64,000 bases of DNA from Pisaster brevispinus (taxonomy: Eukaryota; Echinodermata; Asteroidea; Forcipulatida; Asteriidae). A model generated the notes under the pieces. The model saw only the letters and a list, made by a program, of their open reading frames with translations, ran no database searches and had not been told where the DNA came from. Where the stretch lies: NCBI GenBank assembly GCA_023634235.1, contig JAMKCF010000003.1, positions 18,446,742 through 18,510,741 on the forward strand. The letters run 5' to 3'. The position numbers and the translations under genes were made by a program. Positions 12,495 to 25,664 of this stretch are shown here, one piece after another. Position 1 is the first letter of the stretch. The number at the start of each line of letters is the position of its first letter.

Positions 12495-13409
12495 GGGCGG
12501 TGTCCTTGATTCACTTTTTCTTTTTTTCTGAGTCTAAAGATTTGAATCATGATTTCACTTATGAGGTAGATATTTCGCTTGTCTTTACATGGAACAGATA
12601 GCCTAGTGGTTGGGAGATAGTTTCTGGTGGATCGTGACCACGGTTCGAATCCCGGCAGTGTCCTTGGTTCACTTTTTCTTTTTTTTCTGAGTCTAAAGAT
12701 TTGAATCATGATTTCACTTATGAGGTAGATATTTCGCTTGTCTTTGCGTGGAACAGATAGCCCAGTGGTTGGGAAATAGTTTCTGGTGGGTCGGGACCAC
12801 GGTTCGAATCCCGGCAGGGTCCTTGACTCACTTTTTCTTTGTTCTGAGTCTAAAGATTTGAATCATGATTTCACTTATGAGGTAAGAATTTCGCATGTCT
12901 TTGCGTGGAACAGATAGCCCAGTGGCTGGTCGATAAGTTTCTGGTGGATCGGGACCACGGTTCGTATCCGGGCGGTGTCCTTGATTAACTTTTTCTTTTT
13001 TTATGAGTCAAAAGATTTGAATCATGATTTCACTTATGAGGTATATATTTTGCTTGTCTTTGCGTGGAACAAATAGCGTAGTGGTTGGGAGATAGTTTCT
13101 CGTGGGTCGGGACCACGGTTCTAATCCCGGCAGTGTCCTTGATTCACTTTTTTCTTTTTTCTAAGTTTTTAGATTTGAATCATGATTTCACTTATGAGGT
13201 AGGAATTTCGCTTGTCTTTGCGTGGAACAAATAGCCCAGTGGTTGAGAGACAGTTTCTGGTGGATCGGGACCACGGTTCGAATCCCGGCAGGGTCCTTGA
13301 TTCACTTTTTCTTTTTTCTAAGTCTTTAGATTTGAATCATGATTTCACTTATGAGGTAAGAATTTCGCTTTTTTTTGCGTGGAACACATAGCCCAGTGGT
13401 TGGGAAATA

Positions 13410-14195
13410 GTTTCTGGTGGGTCGGGACCACGGTTCGAATCCCGGCAGGGTCCTTGATTCACTTTTTCTTTTTTCTACGTCTTTAGATTTGAATCATGCT
13501 TTCACTTATGAGGTATAGATTGCGCTAGTCTTTGCGTTGAACAAATAGCCCAGTGGTTGGGAGATAGTTTCTGGTTGATCGGGACCACGGTTCGAATCCC
13601 GGCAGTGTCCTTGATTCACTTTTTCTTTTTTCTGAGTTTAAAGATTTGAATCATGATTACACTTATGAGGTAAGCATTTCGCATGTTTTTGCGTGGAACA
13701 GATAGCCCAGTGGCTGGGCGATAGTTTCTGGTGGATCGGGACCACGGTTGGAATCCGGGCGGTGTCCTTGATTCACTTTTTCTTTTTTTCTGAGTCTAAA
13801 TATTTGAATCATGATTTCACTTATGGGGTAGATATTTCGCTTGTCTTTGCGTGGAACACATAGCCCAGTGGTTGGGAAATAGTTTCTGGTGGGTCGGGAC
13901 CACGGTTCGAATCCCGGCAGGGTCCTTGACTCACTTTTTCTTTTTTCTGAGTCTAAAGATTCGAATCATGATTTCACTTATGAGGTAAGATTTTCGCTAT
14001 CTTTGCATGGAACAGATAGCCCAGTGGGTTGGGAGATAGTTTCTGGTGGATCGGGACCACGGTTGGAATCCCTGCAGCGTCCTTGATTCACTTTTTCTTG
14101 TTTCTAAGTCTTTAGATTTGAATCATGATTTCACTTATGAGGTATAGATTGCGCTTGTCTTTGCGTGGAACAAATAGCCCAGTGGTTGGGAGATA
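13410..14195 (+). repeat. Pentamer higher-order repeat, ~786 bp, copy 1
   Basis: Five different monomers in fixed order, including one with CTACGTCTTTAG and ATCATGCTTTCAC, one with GAGTTTAAAG and GTAAGCATTTCGCATG, one C56G B-box copy, one with GGGGTAGATATTTC and one with CGCTATCTTTGCATGG and GTGGGTTGGG. The block recurs at once, 786 bp downstream, nearly identical. Confidence 0.85.
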
Positions 14196-14981
14196 GTTTC
14201 TGGTGGGTCGGGACCACGGTTCGAATCCCGGCAGGGTCCTTGATTCACTTTTTCTTTTTTCTACGTCTTTAGATTTGAATCATGCTTTCACTTATGAGGT
14301 ATAGATTGCGCTAGTCTTTGCGTTGAACAAATAGCCCAGTGGTTGGGAGATAGTTTCTGGTTGATCGGGACCACGGTTCGAATCCCGGCAGTGTCCTTGA
14401 TTCACTTTTTCTTTTTTCTGAGTTTAAAGATTTGAATCATGATTTCACTTATGAGGTAAGCATTTCGCATGTTTTTGCGTGGAACAGATAGCCCAGTGGC
14501 TGGGCGATAGTTTCTGGTGGATCGGGACCACGGTTGGAATCCGGGCGGTGTCCTTGATTCACTTTTTCTTTTTTTCTGAGTCTAAATATTTGAATCATGA
14601 TTTCACTTATGGGGTAGATATTTCGCTTGTCTTTGCGTGGAACACATAGCCCAGTGGTTGGGAAATAGTTTCTGGTGGGTCGGGACCACGGTTCGAATCC
14701 CGGCAGGGTCCTTGACTCACTTTTTCTTTTTTCTGAGTCTAAAGATTCGAATCATGATTTCACTTATGAGGTAAGATTTTCGCTATCTTTGCATGGAACA
14801 GATAGCCCAGTGGGTTGGGAGATAGTTTCTGGTGGATCGGGACCACGGTTGGAATCCCTGCAGCGTCCTTGATTCACTTTTTCTTGTTTCTAAGTCTTTA
14901 GATTTGAATCATGATTTCACTTATGAGGTATAGATTGCGCTTGTCTTTGCGTGGAACAAATAGCCCAGTGGTTGGGAGATA
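14196..14981 (+). repeat. Pentamer higher-order repeat, ~786 bp, copy 2
   Basis: Tandem copy of 13410-14195; shared private markers include TGGGGTAGATATTTC and AAAGATTCGAATCATG. Past 14982 a related third block follows, in which the CTACGT monomer is absent and a TAGCCTAGTGG monomer (about 15277) is added, keeping the total at five monomers (787-bp spacing to the marker at 15462). Confidence 0.8.
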
Positions 14982-15761
14982 GTTTCTGGTTGATCGGGAC
15001 CACGGTTCGAATCCCGGCAGTGTCCTTGATTCACTTTTTCTTTTTTCTGAGTTTAAAGATTTGAATCATGATTTCACTTATGAGGTAAGCATTTCGCATG
15101 TTTTTGCGTGGAACAGATAGCCCAGTGGCTGGGTGATAGTTTCTGGTGGATCGGGACCACGGTTGGAATCCGGGCGGTGTCCTTGATTCACTTTTTCTTT
15201 TTTTCTGAGTCTAAAGATTTGAATCATGATTTCACTTATGAGGTAGATATTTCGCTTGTCTTTGCATGGAACAGATAGCCTAGTGGTTGGGAGATAGTTT
15301 CTGGTGGATCGTGACCACGGTTCGAATCCCGGCAGTGTCCTTGGTTCACTTTTTCTTTTTTTCTGAGTCTAAAGATTTGAATCATGATTTCACTTATGAG
15401 GTAGATATTTCGCTTGTCTTTGCGTGGAACACATAGCCCAGTGGTTGGGAAATAGTTTCTGGTGGGTCGGGACCACGGTTCGAATCCCGGCAGGGTCCTT
15501 GACTCACTTTTTCTTTTTTCTGAGTCTAAAGATTTGAATCATGATTTCACTTATGAGGTAAGATTTTCGCTATCTTTGCATGGAACAGATAGCCCAGTGG
15601 GTTGGGAGATAGTTTCTGGTGGATCGGGACCACGGTTGAAATCCCTGCAGCGTCCTTGATTCACTTTTTCTTTTTTCTAAGTCTTTAGATTTGAATCATG
15701 ATTTCACTTATGAGGTATAGATTGCGCTTGTCTTTGCGTGGAACAAATAGCCCAGTGTTTG

Positions 15762-16252
15762 GGAGATAGTTTCTGGTTGATCGGGACCACGGTTCGAATC
15801 CCGGCAGTGTCCTTGATTCACTTTTTCTTTTTTCTGAGTCTAAAGATTTGAATCATGATTTCACTTATGAGGTTAGAATTTCGCATGCCTTGCGTGGAAC
15901 AGATAGCCCAGTGGCTGGTCGATAGTTTCTGGTGGATCGGGACTCCGGTTCGAATCCGGGCGGTGTCCTTGATTCACTTTTTCTTTTGTTATGAGTCTAA
16001 AGATTTGAATCATGATTTCACTTATGAGGTATATATTTTGCTTGTCTTTGCGTGGAACAAATAGCCCAGTGGTTAGGAGACAGTTTCTGGTGGATCGGGA
16101 CCACGGTTCGAATCCCGGCAGGGTCCTTGATTCACTTTTTCTTTTTTCTAAGTCATTAGATTTGAATCATGATTTCACTTATGAGGTAGGAATTTCGCTT
16201 GTCTTTGCGTGGAACAAATAGCCCAGTGGTTGAGAGACAGTTTCTGGTGGAT
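15762..16252 (+). repeat. Three-monomer block repeated at 1,099 bp, copy 1
   Basis: Carries ATGAGGTTAGAATTTCGCATGCC, a GACTCCGG B-box flank and GGTATATATTTTGC; all recur at a 1,099-bp (7-monomer) offset in 16861-17351. The monomer at about 15944-15960 has the best tRNA T arm seen in the window. Confidence 0.8.
15944..15960 (+). other. Best tRNA-like T arm in the array
   Basis: TCCGG-TTCGAAT-CCGGG forms four Watson-Crick pairs plus a G-U pair around a standard 7-nt T loop. Most other monomers cannot pair fully here because they read CACGG or CCCGG against CCCGG. A second copy is at 17043-17059. The full cloverleaf still fails in the acceptor and anticodon stems. Confidence 0.55.
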
Positions 16253-16860
16253 CGGGACTCCGGTTCGAATCCCGGCAGTGTCCTTGATTCACTTTTTCTT
16301 TTTTCTGAGTTCAAAGATTTGAATCATGATTTCACTTATGAGGTAAGCATTTCGCATGTTTTTGCGTGGAACAGATAGCCCAGTGGCTGGGCGATAGTTT
16401 CTGGTGGGTCTGGACCACGGTTGGAATTCGGGCGGTGTCCTTGATTCACTTTTTTTTTTCTGAGTTTAAAGATTTGAATCATGATTTCACTTATGAGGTA
16501 AGCATTTCGCATGTTTTTGCGTGGAACAGATAGCCCAGTGGCTGGGCGATAGTTCCTGGTGGATCGGGACCACGGTTGGAATCCGGGCGGTGTCCTTGAT
16601 TCACTTTTTCTTTTTTTATGAGTCTAAAGATTTGAATCATGATTTCACTTATGAGGTATATATTTTGTTTGTCTTTGCGTGGAACAAATAGCGTAGTGGT
16701 TGGGAGATAGTTTCTCGTGGGTCGGGACCACGGTTCTAATCCCGGCAGTGTCCTTGATTCACTTTTTTCTTTTTTCTAAGTTTTTAGATTTGAATCATGA
16801 TTTCACTTATGAGGTAGGAATTTCGCTTGTCTTTGCGTGGAACAAATAGCCCAGTGGTTA

Positions 16861-17351
16861 GGAGATAGTTTCTGGTTGATCGGGACCACGGTTCGAATCC
16901 CGGCAGTGTCCTTGATTCACTTTTTCTTTTTTCTGAGTCTAAAGATTTGAATCATGATTTCACTTATGAGGTTAGAATTTCGCATGCCTTGCGTGGAACA
17001 GATAGCCCAGTGGCTGGTCGATAGTTTCTGGTGGATCGGGACTCCGGTTCGAATCCGGGCGGTGTCCTTGATTCACTTTTTCTTTTGTTATGAGTCTAAA
17101 GATTTGAATCATGATTTCACTTATGAGGTATATATTTTGCTTGTCTTTGCGTGGAACAAATAGCCCAGTGGTTAGGAGACAGTTTCTGGTGGATCGGGAC
17201 CACGGTTCGAATCCCGGCAGGGTCCTTGATTCACTTTTTCTTTTTTCTAAGTCATTAGATTTGAATCATGATTTCACTTATGAGGTAGGAATTTCGCTTG
17301 TCTTTGCGTGGAACAAATAGCCCAGTGGTTGAGAGACAGTTTCTGGTGGAT
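16861..17351 (+). repeat. Three-monomer block repeated at 1,099 bp, copy 2
   Basis: Second copy of 15762-16252 with the same private markers; divergence resumes at about 17352 where GACTCCGG in copy 1 corresponds to AGGACCACGG here. Between the two copies are about four unrelated monomers of the core types. Confidence 0.8.
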
Positions 17352-18081
17352 CAGGACCACGGTTCGAATCACGGCAGGGTCCTTGATTCACTTTTTCTTT
17401 TTTCTAAGTCTTTAGATTTGAATCATGATTTCACTTATGAGGTAAGAATTTCGCTTGTCTTTGCGTGGAACAAATAGCCCAGTGGTTAGGAGACAGTTTC
17501 TGGTGGATCGGGACCACGGTTCGAATCCCGGCAGGGTCCTTGATTCACTTTTTTCTTTTTTCTAAGTCATTAGATTTGAATCATGATTTCACTTATGAGG
17601 TAGGAATTTCGCTTGTCTTTGCGTGGAACAAATAGCCCAGTTGTTGAGAGATAGTTTCTGGTGGATCGGGACCACGGTTCGAATCCCGGCAGGGTCCTTG
17701 ATTCACTTTTTCTTTTTTCTAAGTCTTTAGATTTGAATCATGATTTCACTTATGAGGTAAGAATTTCGCTTGTCTTTGCGTGGAACACATAGCCCAGTGG
17801 TTGGGAAATAGTTTCTGGTGGGTCGGGACCACGGTTCGAATCCCGGCAGGGTCCTTGATTCTCTTTTTCTTTTTTCTAAGTCTTTAGATTTGAATCATGC
17901 TTTCACTTATGAGGTATAGATTGCGCTCGTCTTTGCGTGGAACAAATAGCCCAGTGGTTAGGAGACAGTTTCTGGTGGATCGTGACCACGGTTCGAATCC
18001 CGGCAGTGTCCTTGGTTCACTTTTTCTTTTTTTCTGAGTCTAAAGATTTGAATCATGATTTCACTTATGGGGTAGATATTT

Positions 18082-20917
18082 CGCTTGTCTTTGCGTGGAA
18101 CACATAGCCCAGTGGTTGGGAAATAGTTTCTGGTGGGTCGGGACCACGGTTCGAATCCCGGCAGGGTCCTTGACTCACTTTTTCTTTTTTCTGAGTCTAA
18201 AGATTTGAATCATGATTTCACTTATGAGGTAAGATTTTCGATATCGTTGCATGGAACAGATAGCCCAGTGGGTTGGGAGATAGTTTCTGGTGGATCGGGA
18301 CCACGGTTGGAATCCCTGCAGCGTCCTTGATTCACTTTTTCTTTTTTCTAAGTCTTTAGATTTGAATCATGATTTCACTTATGAGGTATAGATTGCGCTT
18401 GTCTTTGCGTGGAACAAATAGCCCAGTGGTTGGGAGATAGTTTCTGGTTGATCGGGACCACGGTTCGAATCCCGGCAGTGTACTTGATTCACTTTTTCTT
18501 TTTTCTGAGTTTAAAGATTTGAATCATGATTTCACTTATGAGGTAAGCATTTCGCATGTTTTTGCGTGGAACAGATAGCCCAGTGGCTGGGCGATAGTTT
18601 CTGGTGGATCGGGACCACGGTTGGAATCCGGGCGGTGTCCTTGATTCACTTTTTCTTTTTTTCTGAGTCTAAAGATTTGAATCATGATTTCACTTATGAG
18701 GTAGATATTTCGCTTGTCTTTGCATGGAACAGATAGCCTAGTGGTTGGGAGATAGTTTCTGGTGGATCGTGACCACGGTTCGAATCCCGGCAGTGTCCTT
18801 GGTTCACTTTTTCTTTTTTTCTGAGTCTAAAGATTTGAATCATGATTTCACTTATGAGGTAGATATTTCGCTTGTCTTTGCGTGGAACACATAGCCCAGT
18901 GGTTGGGAAATAGTTTCTGGTGGGTCGGGACCACGGTTCGAATCCCGGCAGGGTCCTTGACTCACTTTTTCTTTTTTCTGAGTCTAAAGATTTGAATCAT
19001 GATTTCACTTATGAGGTAAGATTTTCGCTATCTTTGCATGGAACAGATAGCCCAGTGGGTTGGGAGATAGTTTCTGGTGGATCGGGACCACGGTTGGAAT
19101 CCCTGCAGCGTCCTTGATTCACTTTTTCTTTTTTCTAAGTCTTTAGATTTGAATCATGATTTCACTTATGAGGTATAGATTGCGCTTGTCTTTGCGTGGA
19201 ACAAATAGCCCAGTGTTTGGGAGATAGTTTCTGGTTGATCGGGACCACGGTTCGAATCCCGGCAGTGTCCTTGATTCACTTTTTCTTTTTTCTGAGTCTA
19301 AAGATTTGAATCATGATTTCACTTATGAGGTAGATATTTCGCTTGTCTTTGCATGGAAGAGATAGCCCAGTGGCTGGTCGATAGTTCCTGGTGGATCGTG
19401 ACCACGGTTCGAATCCCGGCAGTGTCCTTGGTTCACTTTTTCTTTTTTTATGAGTCTAAAGATTTGAATCATGATTTCACTTATGAGGTATATATTTTGC
19501 TTGTCTTTGCGTGGAACAAATAGCGTAGTGGTTGGGAGATAGTTTCTCGTGGGTCGGGACCACGGTTCTAATCCCGGCAGTGTCCTTGATTCACTTTTTT
19601 CTTTTTTCTAAGTTTTTAGATTTGAATCATGATTTCACTTATGAGGTAAGCATTTCGCATGTTTTTGCGTGGAACAGATAGCCCAGTGGCTGGGCGATAG
19701 TTTCTGGTGGATCGGGACCACGGTTGGAATCCGGGCGGTGTCTTTGATTCACTTTTTCTTTTTTTCTGAGTTTAAAGATTTGAATCATGATTTCACTTAT
19801 GAGGTAAGCATTTCGCATGTTTTTGCGTGGAACAGATAGCCCAGTGGCTGGGCGATAGTTTCTGGTGGATCGGGACCACGGTTGGAATCCGGGCGGTGTC
19901 CTTGATTCACTTTTTCTTTTTTTCTGAGTCTAAAGATTTGAATCATGATTTCACTTATGAGGTAGATATTTCGCTTGTCTTTGCATGGAAGAGATAGCCT
20001 AGTGGTTGGGAGATAGTTTCTGGTGGATCGTGACCACGGTTCGAATCCCGGCAGTGTCCTTGGTTCACTTTTTCTTTTTTTTCTGAGTCTAAAGATTTGA
20101 ATCATGATTTCACTTATGAGGTAGATATTTCGCTTGTCTTTGCGTGGAACACATAGCCCAGTGGTTGGGAAATAGTTTCTGGTGGGTCGGGACCACGGTT
20201 CGAATCCCGGCAGGGTCCTTGACTCACTTTTTCTTTTTTCTGAGTCTAAAGATTTGAATCATGATTTCACTTATGAGGTAAGATTTTCGCTATCTTTGCA
20301 TGGAACAGATAGCCCAGTGGGTTGGGAGATAGTTTCTTTTGGATCGGGACCACGGTTGGAATCCCTGCAGCGTCCTTGATTCACTTTTTCTTTTTTCTAA
20401 GTCTTTAGATTTGAATCATGATTTCACTTATGAGGTATAGATTGCGCTTGTCTTTGCGTGGAACAAATAGCCCAGTGTTTGGGAGATAGTTTCTGGTTGA
20501 TCGGGACCACGGTTCGAATCCCGGCAGTGTCCTTGATTCACTTTTTCTTTTTTCTGAGTCTAAAGATTTGAATCATGATTTCACTTATGAGGTAAGAATT
20601 TCGCATGTCTTTGCGTGGAACAGATAGCCCAGTGGCTGGTCGATAGTTCCTGGTGGATCGGGACCACGGTTCGAATCCGGGCGGTGTCCTTGATTCACTT
20701 TTTCTTTTTTTATGAGTCTAAAGATTTGAATCATGATTTCACTTATGAGGTATATATTTTGCTTGTCTTTGCGTGGAACAAATAGCGTAGTGGTTGGGAG
20801 ATAGTTTCTCGTGGGTCGGGACCACGGTTCTAATCCCGGCAGTGTCCTTGATTCACTTTTTTCTTTTTTCTAAGTTTTTAGATTTGAATCATGATTTCAC
20901 TTATGAGGTAGGAATTT
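18082..20917 (+). repeat. 18-mer higher-order repeat, 2,836 bp, copy 1
   Basis: A 2,836-bp block repeated immediately at 20918-23753. Markers checked at the same offset include the pentamer units (18133/20969, 18920/21756), GCAGTGTACTTG, GAGAGATAGCCTAG-type A-box flanks and a TTTCTTTTGGATCGGG copy (about 20335/23171). The clearest differences seen are in one monomer (GATATCGTTGC here versus GCTATCTTTGC). The block holds internal ~787-bp pentamer repeats, so there are at least three levels: monomer, pentamer, 18-mer. Confidence 0.9.
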
Positions 20918-23753
20918 CGCTTGTCTTTGCGTGGAACACATAGCCCAGTGGTTGGGAAATAGTTTCTGGTGGGTCGGGACCACGGTTCGAATCCCGGCAG
21001 GGTCCTTGACTCACTTTTTCTTTTTTCTGAGTCTAAAGATTTGAATCATGATTTCACTTATGAGGTAAGATTTTCGCTATCTTTGCATGGAACAGATAGC
21101 CCAGTGGGTTGGGAGATAGTTTCTGGTGGATCGGGACCACGGTTGGAATCCCTGCAGCGTCCTTGATTCACTTTTTCTTTTTTCTAAGTCTTTAGATTTG
21201 AATCATGATTTCACTTATGAGGTATAGATTGCGCTTGTCTTTGCGTGGAACAAATAGCCCAGTGGTTGGGAGATAGTTTCTGGTTGATCGGGACCACGGT
21301 TCGAATCCCGGCAGTGTACTTGATTCACTTTTTCTTTTTTCTGAGTTTAAAGATTTGAATCATGATTTCACTTATGAGGTAAGCATTTCGCATGTTTTTG
21401 CGTGGAACAGATAGCCCAGTGGCTGGGCGATAGTTTCTGGTGGATCGGGACCACGGTTGGAATCCGGGCGGTGTCCTTGATTCACTTTTTCTTTTTTTCT
21501 GAGTCTAAAGATTTGAATCATGATTTCACTTATGAGGTAGATATTTCGCTTGTCTTTGCATGGAACAGATAGCCTAGTGGTTGGGAGATAGTTTCTGGTG
21601 GATCGTGACCACGGTTCGAATCCCGGCAGTGTCCTTGGTTCACTTTTTCTTTTTTTCTGAGTCTAAAGATTTGAATCATGATTTCACTTATGAGGTAGAT
21701 ATTTCGCTTGTCTTTGCGTGGAACACATAGCCCAGTGGTTGGGAAATAGTTTCTGGTGGGTCGGGACCACGGTTCGAATCCCGGCAGGGTCCTTGACTCA
21801 CTTTTTCTTTTTTCTGAGTCTAAAGATTTGAATCATGATTTCACTTATGAGGTAAGATTTTCGCTATCTTTGCATGGAACAGATAGCCCAGTGGGTTGGG
21901 AGATAGTTTCTGGTGGATCGGGACCACGGTTGGAATCCCTGCAGCGTCCTTGATTCACTTTTTCTTTTTTCTAAGTCTTTAGATTTGAATCATGATTTCA
22001 CTTATGAGGTATAGATTGCGCTTGTCTTTGCGTGGAACAAATAGCCCAGTGTTTGGGAGATAGTTTCTGGTTGATCGGGACCACGGTTCGAATCCCGGCA
22101 GTGTCCTTGATTCACTTTTTCTTTTTTCTGAGTCTAAAGATTTGAATCATGATTTCACTTATGAGGTAGATATTTCGCTTGTCTTTGCATGGAAGAGATA
22201 GCCCAGTGGCTGGTCGATAGTTCCTGGTGGATCGTGACCACGGTTCGAATCCCGGCAGTGTCCTTGGTTCACTTTTTCTTTTTTTATGAGTCTAAAGATT
22301 TGAATCATGATTTCACTTATGAGGTATATATTTTGCTTGTCTTTGCGTGGAACAAATAGCGTAGTGGTTGGGAGATAGTTTCTCGTGGGTCGGGACCACG
22401 GTTCTAATCCCGGCAGTGTCCTTGATTCACTTTTTTCTTTTTTCTAAGTTTTTAGATTTGAATCATGATTTCACTTATGAGGTAAGCATTTCGCATGTTT
22501 TTGCGTGGAACAGATAGCCCAGTGGCTGGGCGATAGTTTCTGGTGGATCGGGACCACGGTTGGAATCCGGGCGGTGTCTTTGATTCACTTTTTCTTTTTT
22601 TCTGAGTTTAAAGATTTGAATCATGATTTCACTTATGAGGTAAGCATTTCGCATGTTTTTGCGTGGAACAGATAGCCCAGTGGCTGGGCGATAGTTTCTG
22701 GTGGATCGGGACCACGGTTGGAATCCGGGCGGTGTCCTTGATTCACTTTTTCTTTTTTTCTGAGTCTAAAGATTTGAATCATGATTTCACTTATGAGGTA
22801 GATATTTCGCTTGTCTTTGCATGGAAGAGATAGCCTAGTGGTTGGGAGATAGTTTCTGGTGGATCGTGACCACGGTTCGAATCCCGGCAGTGTCCTTGGT
22901 TCACTTTTTCTTTTTTTTCTGAGTCTAAAGATTTGAATCATGATTTCACTTATGAGGTAGATATTTCGCTTGTCTTTGCGTGGAACACATAGCCCAGTGG
23001 TTGGGAAATAGTTTCTGGTGGGTCGGGACCACGGTTCGAATCCCGGCAGGGTCCTTGACTCACTTTTTCTTTTTTCTGAGTCTAAAGATTTGAATCATGA
23101 TTTCACTTATGAGGTAAGATTTTCGCTATCTTTGCATGGAACAGATAGCCCAGTGGGTTGGGAGATAGTTTCTTTTGGATCGGGACCACGGTTGGAATCC
23201 CTGCAGCGTCCTTGATTCACTTTTTCTTTTTTCTAAGTCTTTAGATTTGAATCATGATTTCACTTATGAGGTATAGATTGCGCTTGTCTTTGCGTGGAAC
23301 AAATAGCCCAGTGTTTGGGAGATAGTTTCTGGTTGATCGGGACCACGGTTCGAATCCCGGCAGTGTCCTTGATTCACTTTTTCTTTTTTCTGAGTCTAAA
23401 GATTTGAATCATGATTTCACTTATGAGGTAAGAATTTCGCATGTCTTTGCGTGGAACAGATAGCCCAGTGGCTGGTCGATAGTTCCTGGTGGATCGGGAC
23501 CACGGTTCGAATCCGGGCGGTGTCCTTGATTCACTTTTTCTTTTTTTATGAGTCTAAAGATTTGAATCATGATTTCACTTATGAGGTATATATTTTGCTT
23601 GTCTTTGCGTGGAACAAATAGCGTAGTGGTTGGGAGATAGTTTCTCGTGGGTCGGGACCACGGTTCTAATCCCGGCAGTGTCCTTGATTCACTTTTTTCT
23701 TTTTTCTAAGTTTTTAGATTTGAATCATGATTTCACTTATGAGGTAGGAATTT
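20918..23753 (+). repeat. 18-mer higher-order repeat, 2,836 bp, copy 2
   Basis: Almost identical tandem copy of 18082-20917; similarity extends to about 23773 before GGAACACATAG in the left copy is opposed by GGAACAAATAG. Near-identity implies a very recent duplication by unequal crossing-over, or an assembly duplication. Confidence 0.9.
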
Positions 23754-24075
23754 CGCTTGTCTTTGCGTGGAACAAATAGCCCAGTGGTTAGGAGACAGTT
23801 TCTGGTGGATCGGGACCACGGTTCGAATCCCGGCAGGGTCCTTGATTCACTTTTTCTTTTTGCTAAGTCATTAGATTTGAATCATGATTTCACTTATGAG
23901 GTAGGAATTTCGCTTGTCTTTGCGTGGAACAAATAGCCCAGTGGTTGAGAGACAGTTTCTGGTGGATCGGGACCACGGTTCGAATCCCGGCAGGGTCCTT
24001 GATTCACTTTTTCTTTTTTCTAAGTCTTTAGATTTGAATCATGATTTCACTTATGAGGTAAGAATTTCGCTTGTC
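22975..24075 (+). repeat. Heptamer higher-order repeat, ~1,101 bp, copy 1
   Basis: Seven monomers starting at the GGGAAATAG/CTTGACTCAC copy, repeated 1,101 bp downstream. It overlaps the end of the 2,836-bp block, showing that repeat units of different length are nested and offset from one another. Confidence 0.75.
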
Positions 24076-25000
24076 TTTGCGTGGAACACATAGCCCAGTG
24101 GTTGGGAAATAGTTTCTGGTGGGTCGGGACCACGGTTCGAATCCCGGCAGGGTCCTTGACTCACTTTTTCTTTTTTCTGAGTCTAAAGATTTGAATCATG
24201 ATTTCACTTATGAGGTAAGATTTTCGCTATCTTTGCATGGAACAGATAGCCCAGTGGGTTGGGAGATAGTTTCTGGTGGATCGGGACCACGGTTGGAATC
24301 CCTGCAGCGTCCTTGATTCACTTTTTCTTTTTTCTAAGTCTTTAGATTTGAATCATGATTTCACTTATGAGGTATAGATTGCGCTTGTCTTTGCGTTGAA
24401 CAAATAGCCCAGTGTTTGGGAGATAGTTTCTGGTTGATCGGGACCACGGTTCGAATCCCGGCAGTGTCCTTGATTCACTTTTTCTTTTTTCTGAGTCTAA
24501 AGATTTGAATCATGATTTCACTTATGAGGTAAGAATTTCGCATGTCTTTGCGTGGAACAGATAGCCCAGTGGCTGGTCGATAGTTCCTGGTGGATCGGGA
24601 CCACGGTTCGAATCCGGGCGGTGTCCTTGATTCACTTTTTCTTTTTTTATGAGTCTAAAGATTTGAATCATGATTTCACTTATGAGGTATATATTTTGCT
24701 TGTCTTTGCGTGGAACAAATAGCGTAGTGGTTGGGAGATAGTTTCTCGTGGGTCGGGACCACGGTTCTAATCCCGGCAGTGTCCTTGATTCACTTTTTTC
24801 TTTTTTCTAAGTCTTTAGATTTGAATCATGATTTCACTTATGAGGTAGGAATTTCGCTTGTCTTTGCGTGGAACAAATAGCCCAGTGGTTAGGAGACAGT
24901 TTCTGGTGGATCGGGACCACGGTTCGAATCCCGGCAGGGTCCTTGATTCACTTTTTCTTTTTTCTAAGTCATTAGATTTGAATCATGATTTCACTTATGA
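24076..25000 (+). repeat. Heptamer higher-order repeat, ~1,101 bp, copy 2 (partial)
   Basis: Matches 22975 onward at 1,101 bp, with small differences (CTGGTGGATC versus CTTTTGGATC; GCGTTGAAC versus GCGTGGAAC; CTTTAG versus TTTTAG before the monomer start). After about 25000 extra copies of the GTCATTAG / GGTTAGGAGACAG monomer follow. Confidence 0.7.
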
Positions 25001-25664
25001 GGTAGGAATTTCGCTTGTCTTTGCGTGGAACAAATAGCCCAGTGGTTAGGAGACAGTTTCTGGTGGATCGGGACCACGGTTCGAATCCCGGCAGGGTCCT
25101 TGATTCACTTTTTCTTTTTTCTAAGTCATTAGATTTGAATCATGATTTCACTTATGAGGTAGGAATTTCGCTTGTCTTTGCGTGGAACAAATAGCCCAGT
25201 GGTTGAGAGACAGTTTCTGGTGGATCGGGACCACGGTTCGAATCCCGGCAGGGTCCTTGATTCACTTTTTCTTTTTTCTAAGTCTTTAGATTTGAATCAT
25301 GATTTCACTTATGAGGTAAGAATTTCGCTTGTCTTTGCGTGGAACACATAGCCCAGTGGTTGGGAAATACTTTCTGGTGGCTCGGGACCACGGTTCGAAT
25401 CCCGGCAGGTCCTTGATTCACTTTTTTTTTCTAAGTCTTTAGATTTGAATCATGCTTTCACTTATGAGGTATAGATTGCGCTCGTCTTTGCGTGGAACAA
25501 ATAGCCCAGAGGTTGGGAGATAGTTTCTGGTTGATCGGGACCACGGTTCGAATCCCGGCAGTGTCCTTGATTCACTTTTTCTTTTTTCTGAGTCTAAAGA
25601 TTTGAATCATGATTTCACTCATGAGGTAGATATTTCGCTTGTCTTTGCGTGGAACACATAGCCC

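Larger units (their letters stand above)
7900..13409 (+). repeat. Transitional domain of diverged satellite monomers
   Basis: Copies here introduce variants that become dominant in the core to the right: ATGAGGTATAGATAGCGC and ATGAGGTAGATATTTCGC spacers, GTGGCTGG(T/G)CGATAG A-box flanks, GGGCGGTGTCC after the B box and GTCTTTAGATTTG before the monomer start. Short copies recur at multiples of 157 bp, for example the GGTATAGATAGC monomer at about 8812 and 10207, but no long clean higher-order repeat was traced. No gene is present. Confidence 0.65.
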
